DNA from: Arcanobacterium haemolyticum DSM 20595
GTDB taxonomy: Bacteria; Actinomycetota; Actinomycetes; Actinomycetales; Actinomycetaceae
Assembly: GCF_000092365.1 (NCBI RefSeq)
Contig: NC_014218.1
Coordinates: 186,001-250,000, forward strand
DNA length: 64,000 nt
Direction: 5' to 3'
Shown in pieces: positions 7,718 to 16,644 of the stretch. The notes beneath the pieces were generated by a model. The model searched no databases and had not been told where the DNA came from. It worked only from the letters and a program-made list of their open reading frames with translations. The number at the start of each line of letters is the position of its first letter. The first letter of the stretch is position 1. A program made the translations under genes and the position numbers.

Positions 7718-9124
7718 CTAGGAAGCCCAGCACCGCGCCGCGAATTCGCGCAACGGTTCGCGGATTCCGGCCGCCACTTCCTCTTGAGTCTGCGCATCCG
7801 CCCTATCCGCCCAAATCGAGAAGAACGCGCCCACCAGCTGCTCTGGATACGCGCCGCCAATAGTTGGGATTTCTTGAATTGTTTGATCCACGGTTCGCAT
7901 GGCGTTCGACGACGTCGATACCCGCGGTGGCAACTGCGGAAAAAATCCCGGATGCCAGTTCGCGTTGATAATACGTTCGGCAGTGGGGTAGCGGTAACCG
8001 GCGTTCTCTCCCAACACATAGTAGAAGAGCGAATCGTTAAAATTGACGATCCGGTAGTTGGCCTCCAAGGCGTCAGCCACCGGCCGCATATCAGGATGCC
8101 AGTTAGTCCACCAGGTCAGCACGATATCCGGATCGAGGCCCACCACGTTGCCGCGCAACATCCCATCATTCCAGACGCGCGGAGTAAAGCCCAGACTCTT
8201 CACATAGGCACCGATCTGGTTCACAAAATCCGTGAGCAGATCGAATCCATTCGCGTCCGCCCCAAACTTTTCGCGGGCAGCCTCTGCCAACATTGGGTAC
8301 TCAGAAATCCGAGCGAAATCAACAAATTCATCGCCACCAAGATGCCACGAACGGCATCCCGCGAACAAATCTGCAAAATCATCAATCAGCTCACGCGCAA
8401 AATCAAGCGCCTCCGGCAACGCAATATTCAACGCATGGCCGGTATCAGGAATCGCCAACGGTTCCGCATCAGGCGCAAGATCAGCAGGTGGAAGTTGCAA
8501 GTGAGGGAAGGATGCGAGCGCCTTGCGCAAATGGCCAGGCATATCCAACGACGGAATGATCTCCACATACAGATCGCGCGCCAACGCCAAAATCTCACGA
8601 GCCTCATCACGCGTAATCCGATGCTCCGACACGATCTGAGGGAATGCCTCCGATTCCAACCGGAACCCTTCATTCTCAGAAAAATGCCACTGAATAACAT
8701 TCAAACCGATCGCAGCAGCCTCACGGATCCGATCCTTCATCCATTCCGCATCAACATACTTACGAGCAGCATCAATATGTAAGCCACGTTCAGCCACCAG
8801 CGGGGAAACCTCAAACTCCCCGCATGGCACCGAACCGGTTTCATCAAACGCCGCCAAAATACGGCGCGTAGCACGGAAAATCCCAACAGGGGCCGATGCC
8901 GTCACAACAATCGTGGACTCATCAACTACAACAGTTGCCGTCTCAGGCGTAGCAAGATCTTCCGCAGCAACCTGCAAAATTACCCGAAGCGCCACCCCCG
9001 GAGCCTCATCAACCTGTGCCGCCACACCACGATCGCCCAGCTCAGACGCAAGCCGCTCACCTTCGTGACGGAAAGCCAAATCGGAAACGACCGCCACCGT
9101 CGTCGTCGGAACCCACACGCCCAT
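7718..9124 (-). CDS. GH20 family beta-N-acetylhexosaminidase (intracellular)
   Basis: The 468-residue protein has no signal peptide. It contains an N-terminal GH20b-like alpha/beta region (about 1-110) and the GH20 catalytic barrel. The catalytic Asp-Glu pair is in WHLGGDEF near residue 264, and RGLHIDAARKYV and NVIQWHFSENEGFRLES are typical of the family. It removes terminal GlcNAc or GalNAc from oligosaccharides. Its gene is last in an operon with an ABC sugar importer (start overlaps the upstream permease stop by one base). I infer that imported amino-sugar oligosaccharides are cut in the cytoplasm; the substrate is not proved. Confidence 0.88.
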   Translation of the reverse strand: MGVWVPTTTVAVVSDLAFRHEGERLASELGDRGVAAQVDEAPGVALRVILQVAAEDLATPETATVVVDESTIVVTASAPVGIFRATRRILAAFDETGSVPCGEFEVSPLVAERGLHIDAARKYVDAEWMKDRIREAAAIGLNVIQWHFSENEGFRLESEAFPQIVSEHRITRDEAREILALARDLYVEIIPSLDMPGHLRKALASFPHLQLPPADLAPDAEPLAIPDTGHALNIALPEALDFARELIDDFADLFAGCRSWHLGGDEFVDFARISEYPMLAEAAREKFGADANGFDLLTDFVNQIGAYVKSLGFTPRVWNDGMLRGNVVGLDPDIVLTWWTNWHPDMRPVADALEANYRIVNFNDSLFYYVLGENAGYRYPTAERIINANWHPGFFPQLPPRVSTSSNAMRTVDQTIQEIPTIGGAYPEQLVGAFFSIWADRADAQTQEEVAAGIREPLREFAARCWAS

Positions 9125-10035
9125 TACTGCTTCACGCCGCCTTCCTCAACGCCCTTGAAGAACTGCTTCTGCAACGTGGCGAACAGGATAATAATCGGGA
9201 CCAAAGCAATCATCGTACCCGCCGCAATCACACGCGGATTCGCCGCAAAGTTCGAATTCAAATACTGCATACCAACCGTGAGCGTGTACTTCGCAGGATC
9301 AGACAACACAACCAACGGCCACAAGAAATCATCCCACGCGCCAATGAACGCAAACAGTGCAATAACCGAGACCATACCGCGAATATTCGGCCACACAATA
9401 TGGCGCAAACGCTGCCACGTGGTAGCGCCATCGATCGTGGCGGCATCCAAGACGTCCGGCGGAATCATGCGGCACGCCGCCGCAATCAGCAACACGTTAA
9501 TCGCAGAAATCGCGCCCGGCAAGAACACGCCCCACAGCGTGTTCGCCATACCAAGAGCCTTCACCGTGAGGTACTGGCTGGTCAGAGTAACTTCGCCTGG
9601 CAGAAGCAACGTAGAGAAGAAGATCGCCATAATCAGGCCCTTGCCCTTGAACTTCAAACAGCCAAGAGCGTAACCGCCAAGCGTCGCAAAAATAACGTTC
9701 GACACCACAGTGCCCACGCCAACCAGCAACGAATGCCATGCGTAGTTCAACACTGGTATCGTGCGGAACACTTCCGCATAATTATCCAGTGTGGGAGCTT
9801 CCGGGAAGATCGTTGGAGGAAAATCGTAAATGTTCTCCGTGGCGCCCTTGAACGACGTGGACAGCTGCCACAAGAACGGGAACACCATCACGGCCAGAAC
9901 CGCGAACAGCATCACATACTTGCCAATAAGCCCAGCTAGGGACGGCTTCATGATGTCTGAAGAACCGCGGCTTCGGTAGGCGCGATCGTGGCGGACGAAA
10001 TCTGGTGAGGTGTTCGTGCTCATGCTCATGCTCAT
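9124..10035 (-). CDS. Carbohydrate ABC transporter permease (MalG-type)
   Basis: A 303-residue permease with six predicted helices and the EAA-type loop DVLDAATIDGATTWQRLRHIVWP, characteristic of the second permease of CUT1 sugar importers. The N-terminus reads MSMSMS, three in-frame ATG codons in a row, so the exact start is uncertain within 12 bases. It overlaps the upstream permease gene by four bases and the GH20 gene by one. No ATPase gene is in this operon, as in many CUT1 systems that share MsmK-like ATPases. Confidence 0.88.
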   Translation of the reverse strand: MSMSMSTNTSPDFVRHDRAYRSRGSSDIMKPSLAGLIGKYVMLFAVLAVMVFPFLWQLSTSFKGATENIYDFPPTIFPEAPTLDNYAEVFRTIPVLNYAWHSLLVGVGTVVSNVIFATLGGYALGCLKFKGKGLIMAIFFSTLLLPGEVTLTSQYLTVKALGMANTLWGVFLPGAISAINVLLIAAACRMIPPDVLDAATIDGATTWQRLRHIVWPNIRGMVSVIALFAFIGAWDDFLWPLVVLSDPAKYTLTVGMQYLNSNFAANPRVIAAGTMIALVPIIILFATLQKQFFKGVEEGGVKQ

Positions 10036-11021
10036 GCGGACATGCCCTCCTCGGTAATCGTGCCCGTTGTTACTAAGGCCGTTTCTTTCGCGTGGCGGAG
10101 TGCCGCCTTATGCGCTTTGCGCATGCGGCGGGCGGCCAGCATGTCGCGGATCATGTCGCCATTGTTAGAGATACCAACGATCAAGAGTGGGATCAGCGTG
10201 AGAGCGAACAGAACCAGGGAAATCGCGGATGCGTAACCCACGTGGCCGTTCAAGCCCTTGCCTGCGGATTGGATCAACATCACGACGCTCATCGCCCGCC
10301 CGCCCGGGCCTCCCGAACCGTTAGACAAGACGTAAAGTTCGGTGAAGACTCGCATTGCGGCAACACAGATCAGAACCGACACGAGCATCATCGGGCCACG
10401 CACGCCAGGAACCGTAACGGACCAGAAGCGGCGCCACCGGCCAGCGCCATCGAGTGCGGCCGCTTCGTGGAGATCACGGCCCACATTGCCCAACGCTGCC
10501 AAGTAAACAACCATGTAGTAGCCGAGGCCCTTCCACACGGTCAAGCCGATCGCGGCGCCAATCAGCAGCCAACGATCCGATAAGAATTCAACCGGACGAT
10601 CGATCATGCCGAAGAACTTCAAGGCTTCGTTGATCGTGCCGTTTCCAGAAAAGAGGAACTCCCACACGATTGCCACAACAACCGCCGAAGCGATCACCGG
10701 GAAGTAGAACGTGGTGCGGAAGAAGCCGATGCCCGGGATTTTGTTGTGAACCAGCAACGCGAGCAACAGTGGGAGGAACGTGAGGAGTGGGACGCACACC
10801 ACGACGTACACAAGCGACGTCGTCAACGCATAGATAAACCGTTCGTCACTGAAAAGGTTCTCAAAGTTTTGGAGCCCAACAAAGTTGGCTGGACGGAGGG
10901 GACGAGCGTCTGTGAAGGCGAGCGCCACGGTATTGAGGAATGGCCATAGGGCAAAAACAAGTACCCAAATCACTCCTGGTAGTGTCAGCAGGTACGGGGT
11001 GTACCATTTCTGTCGTCTCAT
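10032..11021 (-). CDS. Carbohydrate ABC transporter permease (MalF-type)
   Basis: The 329-residue membrane protein has an N-terminal helix (LLTLPGVIWVLVFALWPFLN) and further helices with the loop LHEAAALDGAGRWRRFWSVTVPG, the EAA motif of CUT1 permeases. The C-terminal ~45 residues are basic and cytoplasmic. An AGGGG ribosome site lies upstream of the ATG. It pairs with the MalG-type protein downstream and the binding protein upstream. Confidence 0.88.
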   Translation of the reverse strand: MRRQKWYTPYLLTLPGVIWVLVFALWPFLNTVALAFTDARPLRPANFVGLQNFENLFSDERFIYALTTSLVYVVVCVPLLTFLPLLLALLVHNKIPGIGFFRTTFYFPVIASAVVVAIVWEFLFSGNGTINEALKFFGMIDRPVEFLSDRWLLIGAAIGLTVWKGLGYYMVVYLAALGNVGRDLHEAAALDGAGRWRRFWSVTVPGVRGPMMLVSVLICVAAMRVFTELYVLSNGSGGPGGRAMSVVMLIQSAGKGLNGHVGYASAISLVLFALTLIPLLIVGISNNGDMIRDMLAARRMRKAHKAALRHAKETALVTTGTITEEGMSA

Positions 11022-11052
11022 TCGCTTGTCCCCTCCGTTTAGAAATTAGTTA

Positions 11053-12342
11053 TCACTTGAGGTTCTGCTGAGCGTGCTCAACAGCCTTGTCGAGTGCTTC
11101 CTTAGCAGTGATCTCACCCTTGACTGCGAGCGCGATTTGCTGCTTGGCGAACGTTTCCATTTCGGTGGTGAACTTGGAATCGCCGGTCATCTTGGCTTTG
11201 TCCATCTGCTTTGCGGCAAGATCGGTTGCGACCTTCTGCTGTTCGTGTTCTGCCTTGATTGCGAACGACGACGGATCAGCGTTCGCTGCGATTGTGCCTG
11301 GGAAGAAGCCGACTGCGAGCTTGACGAACTCGATCTGGTTTTTGGTGTTGGTGACGAACTCCGCGAACTTCATAGCAAGTTCTGGGTTCTTGGAATCCTT
11401 GGAGACAGAAATGCCTTGGACGAAGAGTGGTGGGTTTCCGAAACCAGCGGTGACCTTGATCTTTGGAAGGAGAGTTGGGGCGTTAACGGCAACATCCTTA
11501 TCGATGTAGTTCGGGCCAGCGGTTGTCCATGCTGCGGTGCCCTTGTTGAAGTTGTTGACGTTAGCGTTTGCTGTACCGGCGTTCTGGAGTGCTTCTGGGG
11601 AGATAGCGCCCTTCTTGTACAGTTCGACGTAGGTGTTGATGATCGCTTCAGCTTCTGGGGTGTTGAATACGAACTTGCCGTCCTTGATGATGTCTAGGTG
11701 GCCGCCTGCATCCGAGACCATGATCTGGAGGCCCTTCGGGCTTGGAAGATCCGAGATGGTCTGGATTCCGCTTTCGCCGAGCTTACCTGCAACGTCCCAC
11801 AGATCCTTGTAGGTGGCTGGTGGTTCCTGGAGGCCGGCCTTCTGGAGAAGTTCGGTGTTCCAGTAGTTCAGTTCGGTGCCGAGGTACCATGGGAAGCCGT
11901 ATGCGCCTTCGATGCCGTCGAAGGCGTATGCGTCAACGCCGCCTGGGACGTATTCGGAGATTGCCTTGGATTCCTTCTTGAGGTCCACGAGCTTATCGAC
12001 GGATGCGAGCGCATATGCGTATTCTGGTGGGAGGTTGACGACGTCTGGAAGCTCACCAGATTCTGCCTGCTGGAGAACCTTATCTTCGTATCCATCGCCT
12101 GGCTGATCGATCCACTTGATCTTGGTGCCTGGGTTGGCTTTTTCGAAGTCAGCAATGAGCTTTTCAAAGTATGGCGTGAACTTATCGTTCTTCAGTGACC
12201 AGGTTTGGAAGCTGATTTCACCGCTGAGCTTGCCATCTTTGGAGGATTCCTTAGCGGTATCGGTGGCGCTACCACCGGTGCATGCGCTGAGGAGGAGTGC
12301 AGTTGCGGCCAAGAGGCCGATAGATGCGGAACGGATCTTCAT
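11053..12342 (-). CDS. Carbohydrate ABC transporter substrate-binding lipoprotein
   Basis: The 429-residue protein begins at the ATG at 12342 (AAGGAGAAC ahead of it); an upstream extension of the frame is unlikely. The signal MKIRSASIGLLAATALLLSAC ends in a lipobox Cys. The rest is a family 1 extracellular solute-binding protein (ISFQTWSLKNDKF, then a long two-lobed fold). It is the first gene of the importer-GH20 operon. The presence of GH20 points to GlcNAc-containing oligosaccharides as ligand, by inference. Confidence 0.87.
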   Translation of the reverse strand: MKIRSASIGLLAATALLLSACTGGSATDTAKESSKDGKLSGEISFQTWSLKNDKFTPYFEKLIADFEKANPGTKIKWIDQPGDGYEDKVLQQAESGELPDVVNLPPEYAYALASVDKLVDLKKESKAISEYVPGGVDAYAFDGIEGAYGFPWYLGTELNYWNTELLQKAGLQEPPATYKDLWDVAGKLGESGIQTISDLPSPKGLQIMVSDAGGHLDIIKDGKFVFNTPEAEAIINTYVELYKKGAISPEALQNAGTANANVNNFNKGTAAWTTAGPNYIDKDVAVNAPTLLPKIKVTAGFGNPPLFVQGISVSKDSKNPELAMKFAEFVTNTKNQIEFVKLAVGFFPGTIAANADPSSFAIKAEHEQQKVATDLAAKQMDKAKMTGDSKFTTEMETFAKQQIALAVKGEITAKEALDKAVEHAQQNLK

Positions 12343-12828
12343 CGATGTTCTCCTTGTTTGTGTTGTCTGGCGATTCTTCATTGAAATGCCTGTTACCGTT
12401 TTGGTTATTGTGCGAATATTTGGGATTCCCATGTGTATCGCCAGTCACAACTAAACCGGTAAAGTAAGATTAGTGTATCACTCCCATTCATTCCTGAAAA
12501 GCGCAAAATTGATATAGGTGCACGCGTATCGGCGGAATGTGGGTGAATGTGCGCCTAGCGCCTAGTAAGCGCCGAGTTTCATGGGGGTGCGCGAAAGTGT
12601 GCAGAAATGCGGGGCTGGGCGCACGAAAATCAGAGTCGGTGAAGGTTTGGTTCGCTTGGTAGGGTCTGTAGCCTAGAATTGTTCCGATATGTCCGGTTTT
12701 TGGGTGTGGGGAGGTGAGGGTGCAAGGACGTGTGGGGAGGTCAGTGTGCGGGGAGGTCAGTGTGCGGGGAGGTGGGGTAGGCCAGTGTGCGGAGACAAGA
12801 CGTGCAGGCCGGGAAACGAGCCCCACGA
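12343..12828. other. Intergenic region: promoter of the sugar importer and short G-rich tandem repeat
   Basis: About 490 bases without a supported gene. Close to the importer gene are two ACCGGTAA/ACGGTAAC-like sequences (AAACCGGTAAAG at about 12451-12463, TGTTACCGTTTTGG at about 12389-12403) that may be operators. At 12734-12765 the 16-mer GGGGAGGTCAGTGTGC occurs twice in tandem, followed by partial copies to about 12792. Both strands are poor in coding signal. Confidence 0.5.
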
Positions 12829-12861
12829 GCGCCCCACGAACCCCGCGATCTCGTGGGGCGC
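12829..12861 (-). terminator. Terminator of the DUF4921 gene
   Basis: Perfect 11-base stem GCGCCCCACGA / TCGTGGGGCGC with an 11-base loop, ending 4 bases past the DUF4921 stop. GC-rich, without a strong T run. Confidence 0.55.
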
Positions 12862-12865
12862 CCGC

Positions 12866-14197
12866 CTAAAACGCCAAGTTCGGGTTGTACTTCAGCGAAT
12901 TGGGTTCGTTACTGCATTCGGAGGCGATGGAGATGTTGTGCGCGATGGCGCCTTCGGCTCGCAATTCCAGCAATCGCGGCACAACCCGGTCCCGCAAGGC
13001 CCACGGATCGATAGTGTTCACGTAGATCTTGGTGCCGCCTTCGAAGCCGGCCAAGGTGGACACGCGCCATTTGATGAGGACTTTCCACGGCATGCTCACG
13101 TCGGCATCGATTGGTTTGCAATGCCATTCTTCGTTGGTTGGCACGTCGGCGCCGGTGGCGGCGTGCATGGCGTGGATCAGATCGCTCATGCCGCGCCGCT
13201 CGTCGTCGGAGTGTTCCCACGGTTGGCATACCGGGGATTTAGACCAGACTTCCAGCGTTGGGTACCGGTGCCCGAATCCGGCGATGGCCACGGCATGCCG
13301 GTTTTCTGCAAGTACCAAATTGTGATAGCCGGCGTAGTCCACGGCGGCTTCGTTGTAGAGGTTGGGGTTTTGCCGCACGCGCTCGACTTCGAGTTTCCCA
13401 TTCACGGATCGCTGATCGATCGCCACGAGCTGTTTGTGCAGGTGATCGAAGGATGCGCCGGCGGGTTTGAGCCAGTTTTGGAATACTTGCACGTAGCGTG
13501 CGTACCGATTTTGTTGGTAGAGATCGTGCATGGCGTCCACGGTGAGGCGGATGTACCATTCGTGTTCTTGCGGGGTGAGGGTTCCGGCGGAGGCAAGTTG
13601 GGAGGTGTCGGTTGCGCCGTCCACGAAGTGCCGCCGGGCCACGATCAGATCGTGCCCGCCGCCGAAGAGCGGGTAGGCGAGTTCAACGATGTCTTGATCG
13701 GTGAGCGCCCCGAATTCGTCATCTGTGTAGGTGTTTCGCAGTTTCATGCGAAGCACTTTCATCACGTGGGAGCGCCCGGCCGGGTCTGCCATGTACGCTT
13801 CGAGCCGCCCGCGCGCGCTCGCTGGCAACCGGTAGTCGTAGTTTTTGGCCCAGTAATCGAAGGAGAGGATTTCAAACAGGTTGGGGATTCGGCGGAATTC
13901 CCATTCGCGCGTGAGCATATCCACGTTGGTTCCGCGGTAGACCACCGCATCGTCGCGTTTGCGCACGATTCGCGCTTTTTCTGGTGGCGTTTCGAGGATG
14001 CGTTGGGTACAGAATGCGCATGAGTGCCCGAGCCGGTTGGGATCGATTGGCCGCACGTCTGTGTGCGTTATTTCGATTGGCCGGTTTGCTCGCCCTGGTA
14101 TCGTCCAGACTTCTGTTCCGGAGAAGGGGTTGATTTGTTTAATGGTGCCATCTGCCATTTTGGTGATGGGTGGTGGGAAAGAGTACGTGTCAACCAT
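12866..14197 (-). CDS. DUF4921 family protein, GalT-like
   Basis: The 443-residue protein begins MVDTYSFPPPITKMADGTIK; the region ADGTIKQINPFSGTEVWTIPGR is a hallmark of the actinobacterial DUF4921 family. It has a Cys pair (SCAFCTQR, about residue 55) and a SFDHLHKQL motif that resembles the His-x-His of galactose-1-phosphate uridylyltransferases and HIT proteins, so a nucleotidyl or phosphate transfer activity is possible but unproven. The ATG is preceded by TAAACT seven bases upstream with no Shine-Dalgarno sequence, suggesting a leaderless mRNA. It diverges from the MFS gene. Confidence 0.75.
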   Translation of the reverse strand: MVDTYSFPPPITKMADGTIKQINPFSGTEVWTIPGRANRPIEITHTDVRPIDPNRLGHSCAFCTQRILETPPEKARIVRKRDDAVVYRGTNVDMLTREWEFRRIPNLFEILSFDYWAKNYDYRLPASARGRLEAYMADPAGRSHVMKVLRMKLRNTYTDDEFGALTDQDIVELAYPLFGGGHDLIVARRHFVDGATDTSQLASAGTLTPQEHEWYIRLTVDAMHDLYQQNRYARYVQVFQNWLKPAGASFDHLHKQLVAIDQRSVNGKLEVERVRQNPNLYNEAAVDYAGYHNLVLAENRHAVAIAGFGHRYPTLEVWSKSPVCQPWEHSDDERRGMSDLIHAMHAATGADVPTNEEWHCKPIDADVSMPWKVLIKWRVSTLAGFEGGTKIYVNTIDPWALRDRVVPRLLELRAEGAIAHNISIASECSNEPNSLKYNPNLAF

Positions 14198-14286
14198 GTG
14201 ACTCAGTTTATACGTGTGTGAGGGCACGTGGCTACAGCTTTATTTTCGTGCGCACGCCTGATAGACCTTATTTTGTGGGGAGAGAT

Positions 14287-15588
14287 GTGGAGAAAGTGCG
14301 GCTTCCGCGCGAAATTTGGGTGATTGTTGCGGCGTCGGTTGCGATTTCGTTGGGTTATGGGATTGTGGCGCCGGTTCTTCCGCGTTTTGCGATTCAGTTT
14401 GGGGTGACGACGACGGCGGCGACTCTGGTTGTGTCTGCTTTCGCGTTTACTCGTCTGGCTTTTGCTCCTGCCGCAGGCCGGCTATCGGGTAGGTTGGGCG
14501 AACGCCGAATGTACCTGTTGGGCATTTTTATTGTGGCAATATCGTCGGCGGCCAGTTCGGTATCGCAGGAATACTGGCATTTGTTGGTGTTGCGCGGCAT
14601 GGGTGGTTTTGGTTCGGTGATGTTTTCAGTTGCCGCCATGTCACTGGTGATTCAGTTGGCGCCGGCAGATGCCCGTGGGCGGGCATCTGCCGCGTTTGGT
14701 GGCGGGTATCTTGTTGGCAATATTGCCGGCCCTGCATTGGGTGCGCTTATTGCTCCACTCGGTTACCGGTGGCCATTTTTGATTTATGCCGTGATGCTTC
14801 TTATTTCTATGGCGATCGTGGCGTATGAGATTCCGGCAGATGGGCACCGCAGGCGTAAATTGCGTGAAGTCTGGTTTAAGAAAAACGCACATAAAACACA
14901 ACCACCTGCGGATTCGTTCCCTGAGGTGGCGGCAGCGGCGGCTGTGGGAGCACCCGATGGCCGCTCGGTTATGAGCGTGTCTGAGGCATTCCAAAACCCA
15001 CGTTTTCCACTGGTTTTGCTCACCGCGTTTGTGCAGGGCTGGGCGAACATGGGTATGCGTGTGGCGGTGGTGCCGCTGTTGGCGGGAACGATCGTGGCTG
15101 GCCCATCGTGGCTGCCGGCCGGGCCGTGGCTTGCGGGTGGAGCAATGACGGCGTTTGCAATGGGCAACGTGGTGTCGCTTCTACGCGCCGGGCGCTGGAC
15201 TGATGTTTATGGGCGGCGCGTTGTGGTGTTGTGGGGCCTGCTTGTATCAGGCGTGTTCACGATCGCGCTGGGCTTTTCTGTTACCAGCGTATCGTTCCTG
15301 CTCATGTGCTTTTTCGGTGGGCTTGGTGGTGGGTTCATCCAACCGGCTCAGCAAGGTGCGATGGCCGATATTGTGGGCGATCGGCAAGGCGGCCGCGTGG
15401 TCTCATTCTTCCAGCAATTCAACGATTTTGGCACAATCTTAGGGCCGATCATCGCCGGTCTGATTATCGATTATTCCGGCTACCTTACCGCATATATTGT
15501 GGGCGGAAGTGTGCTCATTCTGGCCGCATTCGCGTGGATTTTCTTCGATTCGAAAGAAACTGACGCGCTACAAGCGGCACAAAAATAA
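14287..15588 (+). CDS. MFS transporter
   Basis: A major facilitator protein of about 433 residues with 12 predicted helices and the drug-efflux style motif AAGRLSGRLGERRMYLLG between helices 2 and 3. A second-half equivalent RAGRWTDVYGRRVVVLWG lies in the C-terminal half. I chose the GTG at 14287 (VEKVRLPREIW), after GGGGAG, because sequence further upstream is polar and not membrane-like. Substrate cannot be told; multidrug or sugar efflux is possible. A central loop of about 60 residues is hydrophilic. Confidence 0.8.
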   Translation: MEKVRLPREIWVIVAASVAISLGYGIVAPVLPRFAIQFGVTTTAATLVVSAFAFTRLAFAPAAGRLSGRLGERRMYLLGIFIVAISSAASSVSQEYWHLLVLRGMGGFGSVMFSVAAMSLVIQLAPADARGRASAAFGGGYLVGNIAGPALGALIAPLGYRWPFLIYAVMLLISMAIVAYEIPADGHRRRKLREVWFKKNAHKTQPPADSFPEVAAAAAVGAPDGRSVMSVSEAFQNPRFPLVLLTAFVQGWANMGMRVAVVPLLAGTIVAGPSWLPAGPWLAGGAMTAFAMGNVVSLLRAGRWTDVYGRRVVVLWGLLVSGVFTIALGFSVTSVSFLLMCFFGGLGGGFIQPAQQGAMADIVGDRQGGRVVSFFQQFNDFGTILGPIIAGLIIDYSGYLTAYIVGGSVLILAAFAWIFFDSKETDALQAAQK

Positions 15589-15642
15589 GCCTGGAACGTA
15601 GCCTGTTCGTACCCTAGGCAGATCTCGACTATTCTTGTAGTC

Positions 15643-16644
15643 ATGCTTCTTGATATTAACGATCCAGTCCTCACCGAACGTTTCGATTCCTTTATTGCCA
15701 CCAGCCCATACGGCAACCTGCTCCAAACCCGCGCCTGGGCACAGGTCAAAGCCGGCTGGGACAGCCACTACTTCTACCACGAAACAGACGGAGAAATTGA
15801 CGCCACACTTTCCGTGCTCTCCGTCATGGACTCCCGTTTTGGCGGGCGGTTGTACTATGCACCGCGCGGCCCGGTCTGCGATCTGAACCGCATCGACGCC
15901 GTCACCCAACTCATCACTGAAGCAGAAGAATACGCGAGAGAACACGAAGGGTTCCTGCTCCGCGTCGATCCAGGAGTGCCAGACGACGAAGCACTCCGCG
16001 AAACCTACGCAACCGCAGGATTCCCTATCGCACGCGATCCAGGCAACACAACCCAGCCACTCATGAGCCTCGTGCTAGAAATCAACGGGCGCACCCCGGA
16101 ACAACTCCTCGCAGACCTCTCCAAAAACACGCGCAAAAACGTACGCAAATCATACCGTTTGGGCGTCACCAACCGGGTAGGCGGGCGCGAAGACCTCCCC
16201 GAATTCTACCGACTCTTCGAAATGATGAACAAGCACCACGGAATCTCGTACCGGCCATACGAATACTTCGAACGGCTCTACGACGCATTCGAAGACCACG
16301 TGCGCCTCAGCTTCTCCATGTACGAAGGGCGAGCAATTACCACGTCGTTCCTTGTTACCTTCGGCCGAACCGCAAACGCACTCTATGGGGCAGACAGCCA
16401 CGAATTCCAGATCGGCCAGTCATACCAAATCAACTACGAAGAAATCTCATACGCAGCCGAACAAGGATGCGATTTCTACGACATGGGCGGCATCTTCCAC
16501 ACCGATGAAGAAAACGGCCTCTACCACTTCAAACGCAAATTTACCGAAGACAACGTGATCAACTGGATCGGAAACATCGATCGCGTGGTGGACCAAGAAA
16601 AATACGATAAATTCCACGAACTCACCGGGCGGAAGGAAAACTAG
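15643..16644 (+). CDS. FemX/FemAB-like peptidoglycan aminoacyltransferase
   Basis: The 333-residue protein has two GNAT-like halves of the FemABX family: an N-terminal PYGNLLQTRAWAQVKAGW region, KNTRKNVRKSYRLGV in the centre and a C-terminal CDFYDMGGIFHTDEENGLYHFKRKF, which is the typical lipid II:amino acid transferase ending. Family members add amino acids from aminoacyl-tRNA to the peptidoglycan stem peptide. TATTCT stands seven bases before the ATG without a Shine-Dalgarno site, suggesting leaderless translation. Its stop overlaps the GTG start of the ATP-grasp gene by one base (TAGTG), so the two act together by inference. Confidence 0.85.
   Translation: MLLDINDPVLTERFDSFIATSPYGNLLQTRAWAQVKAGWDSHYFYHETDGEIDATLSVLSVMDSRFGGRLYYAPRGPVCDLNRIDAVTQLITEAEEYAREHEGFLLRVDPGVPDDEALRETYATAGFPIARDPGNTTQPLMSLVLEINGRTPEQLLADLSKNTRKNVRKSYRLGVTNRVGGREDLPEFYRLFEMMNKHHGISYRPYEYFERLYDAFEDHVRLSFSMYEGRAITTSFLVTFGRTANALYGADSHEFQIGQSYQINYEEISYAAEQGCDFYDMGGIFHTDEENGLYHFKRKFTEDNVINWIGNIDRVVDQEKYDKFHELTGRKEN

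Noticed and set aside
7784-8782. Plus-strand frame of 332 codons opposite the GH20 gene
   Set aside because: Very Arg/His-rich translation typical of a shadow frame; the GH20 gene has clear motifs.
12734-12792. Possible CRISPR array
   Set aside because: Copies are 16 bp in direct contact with no spacers, and no cas genes are near.
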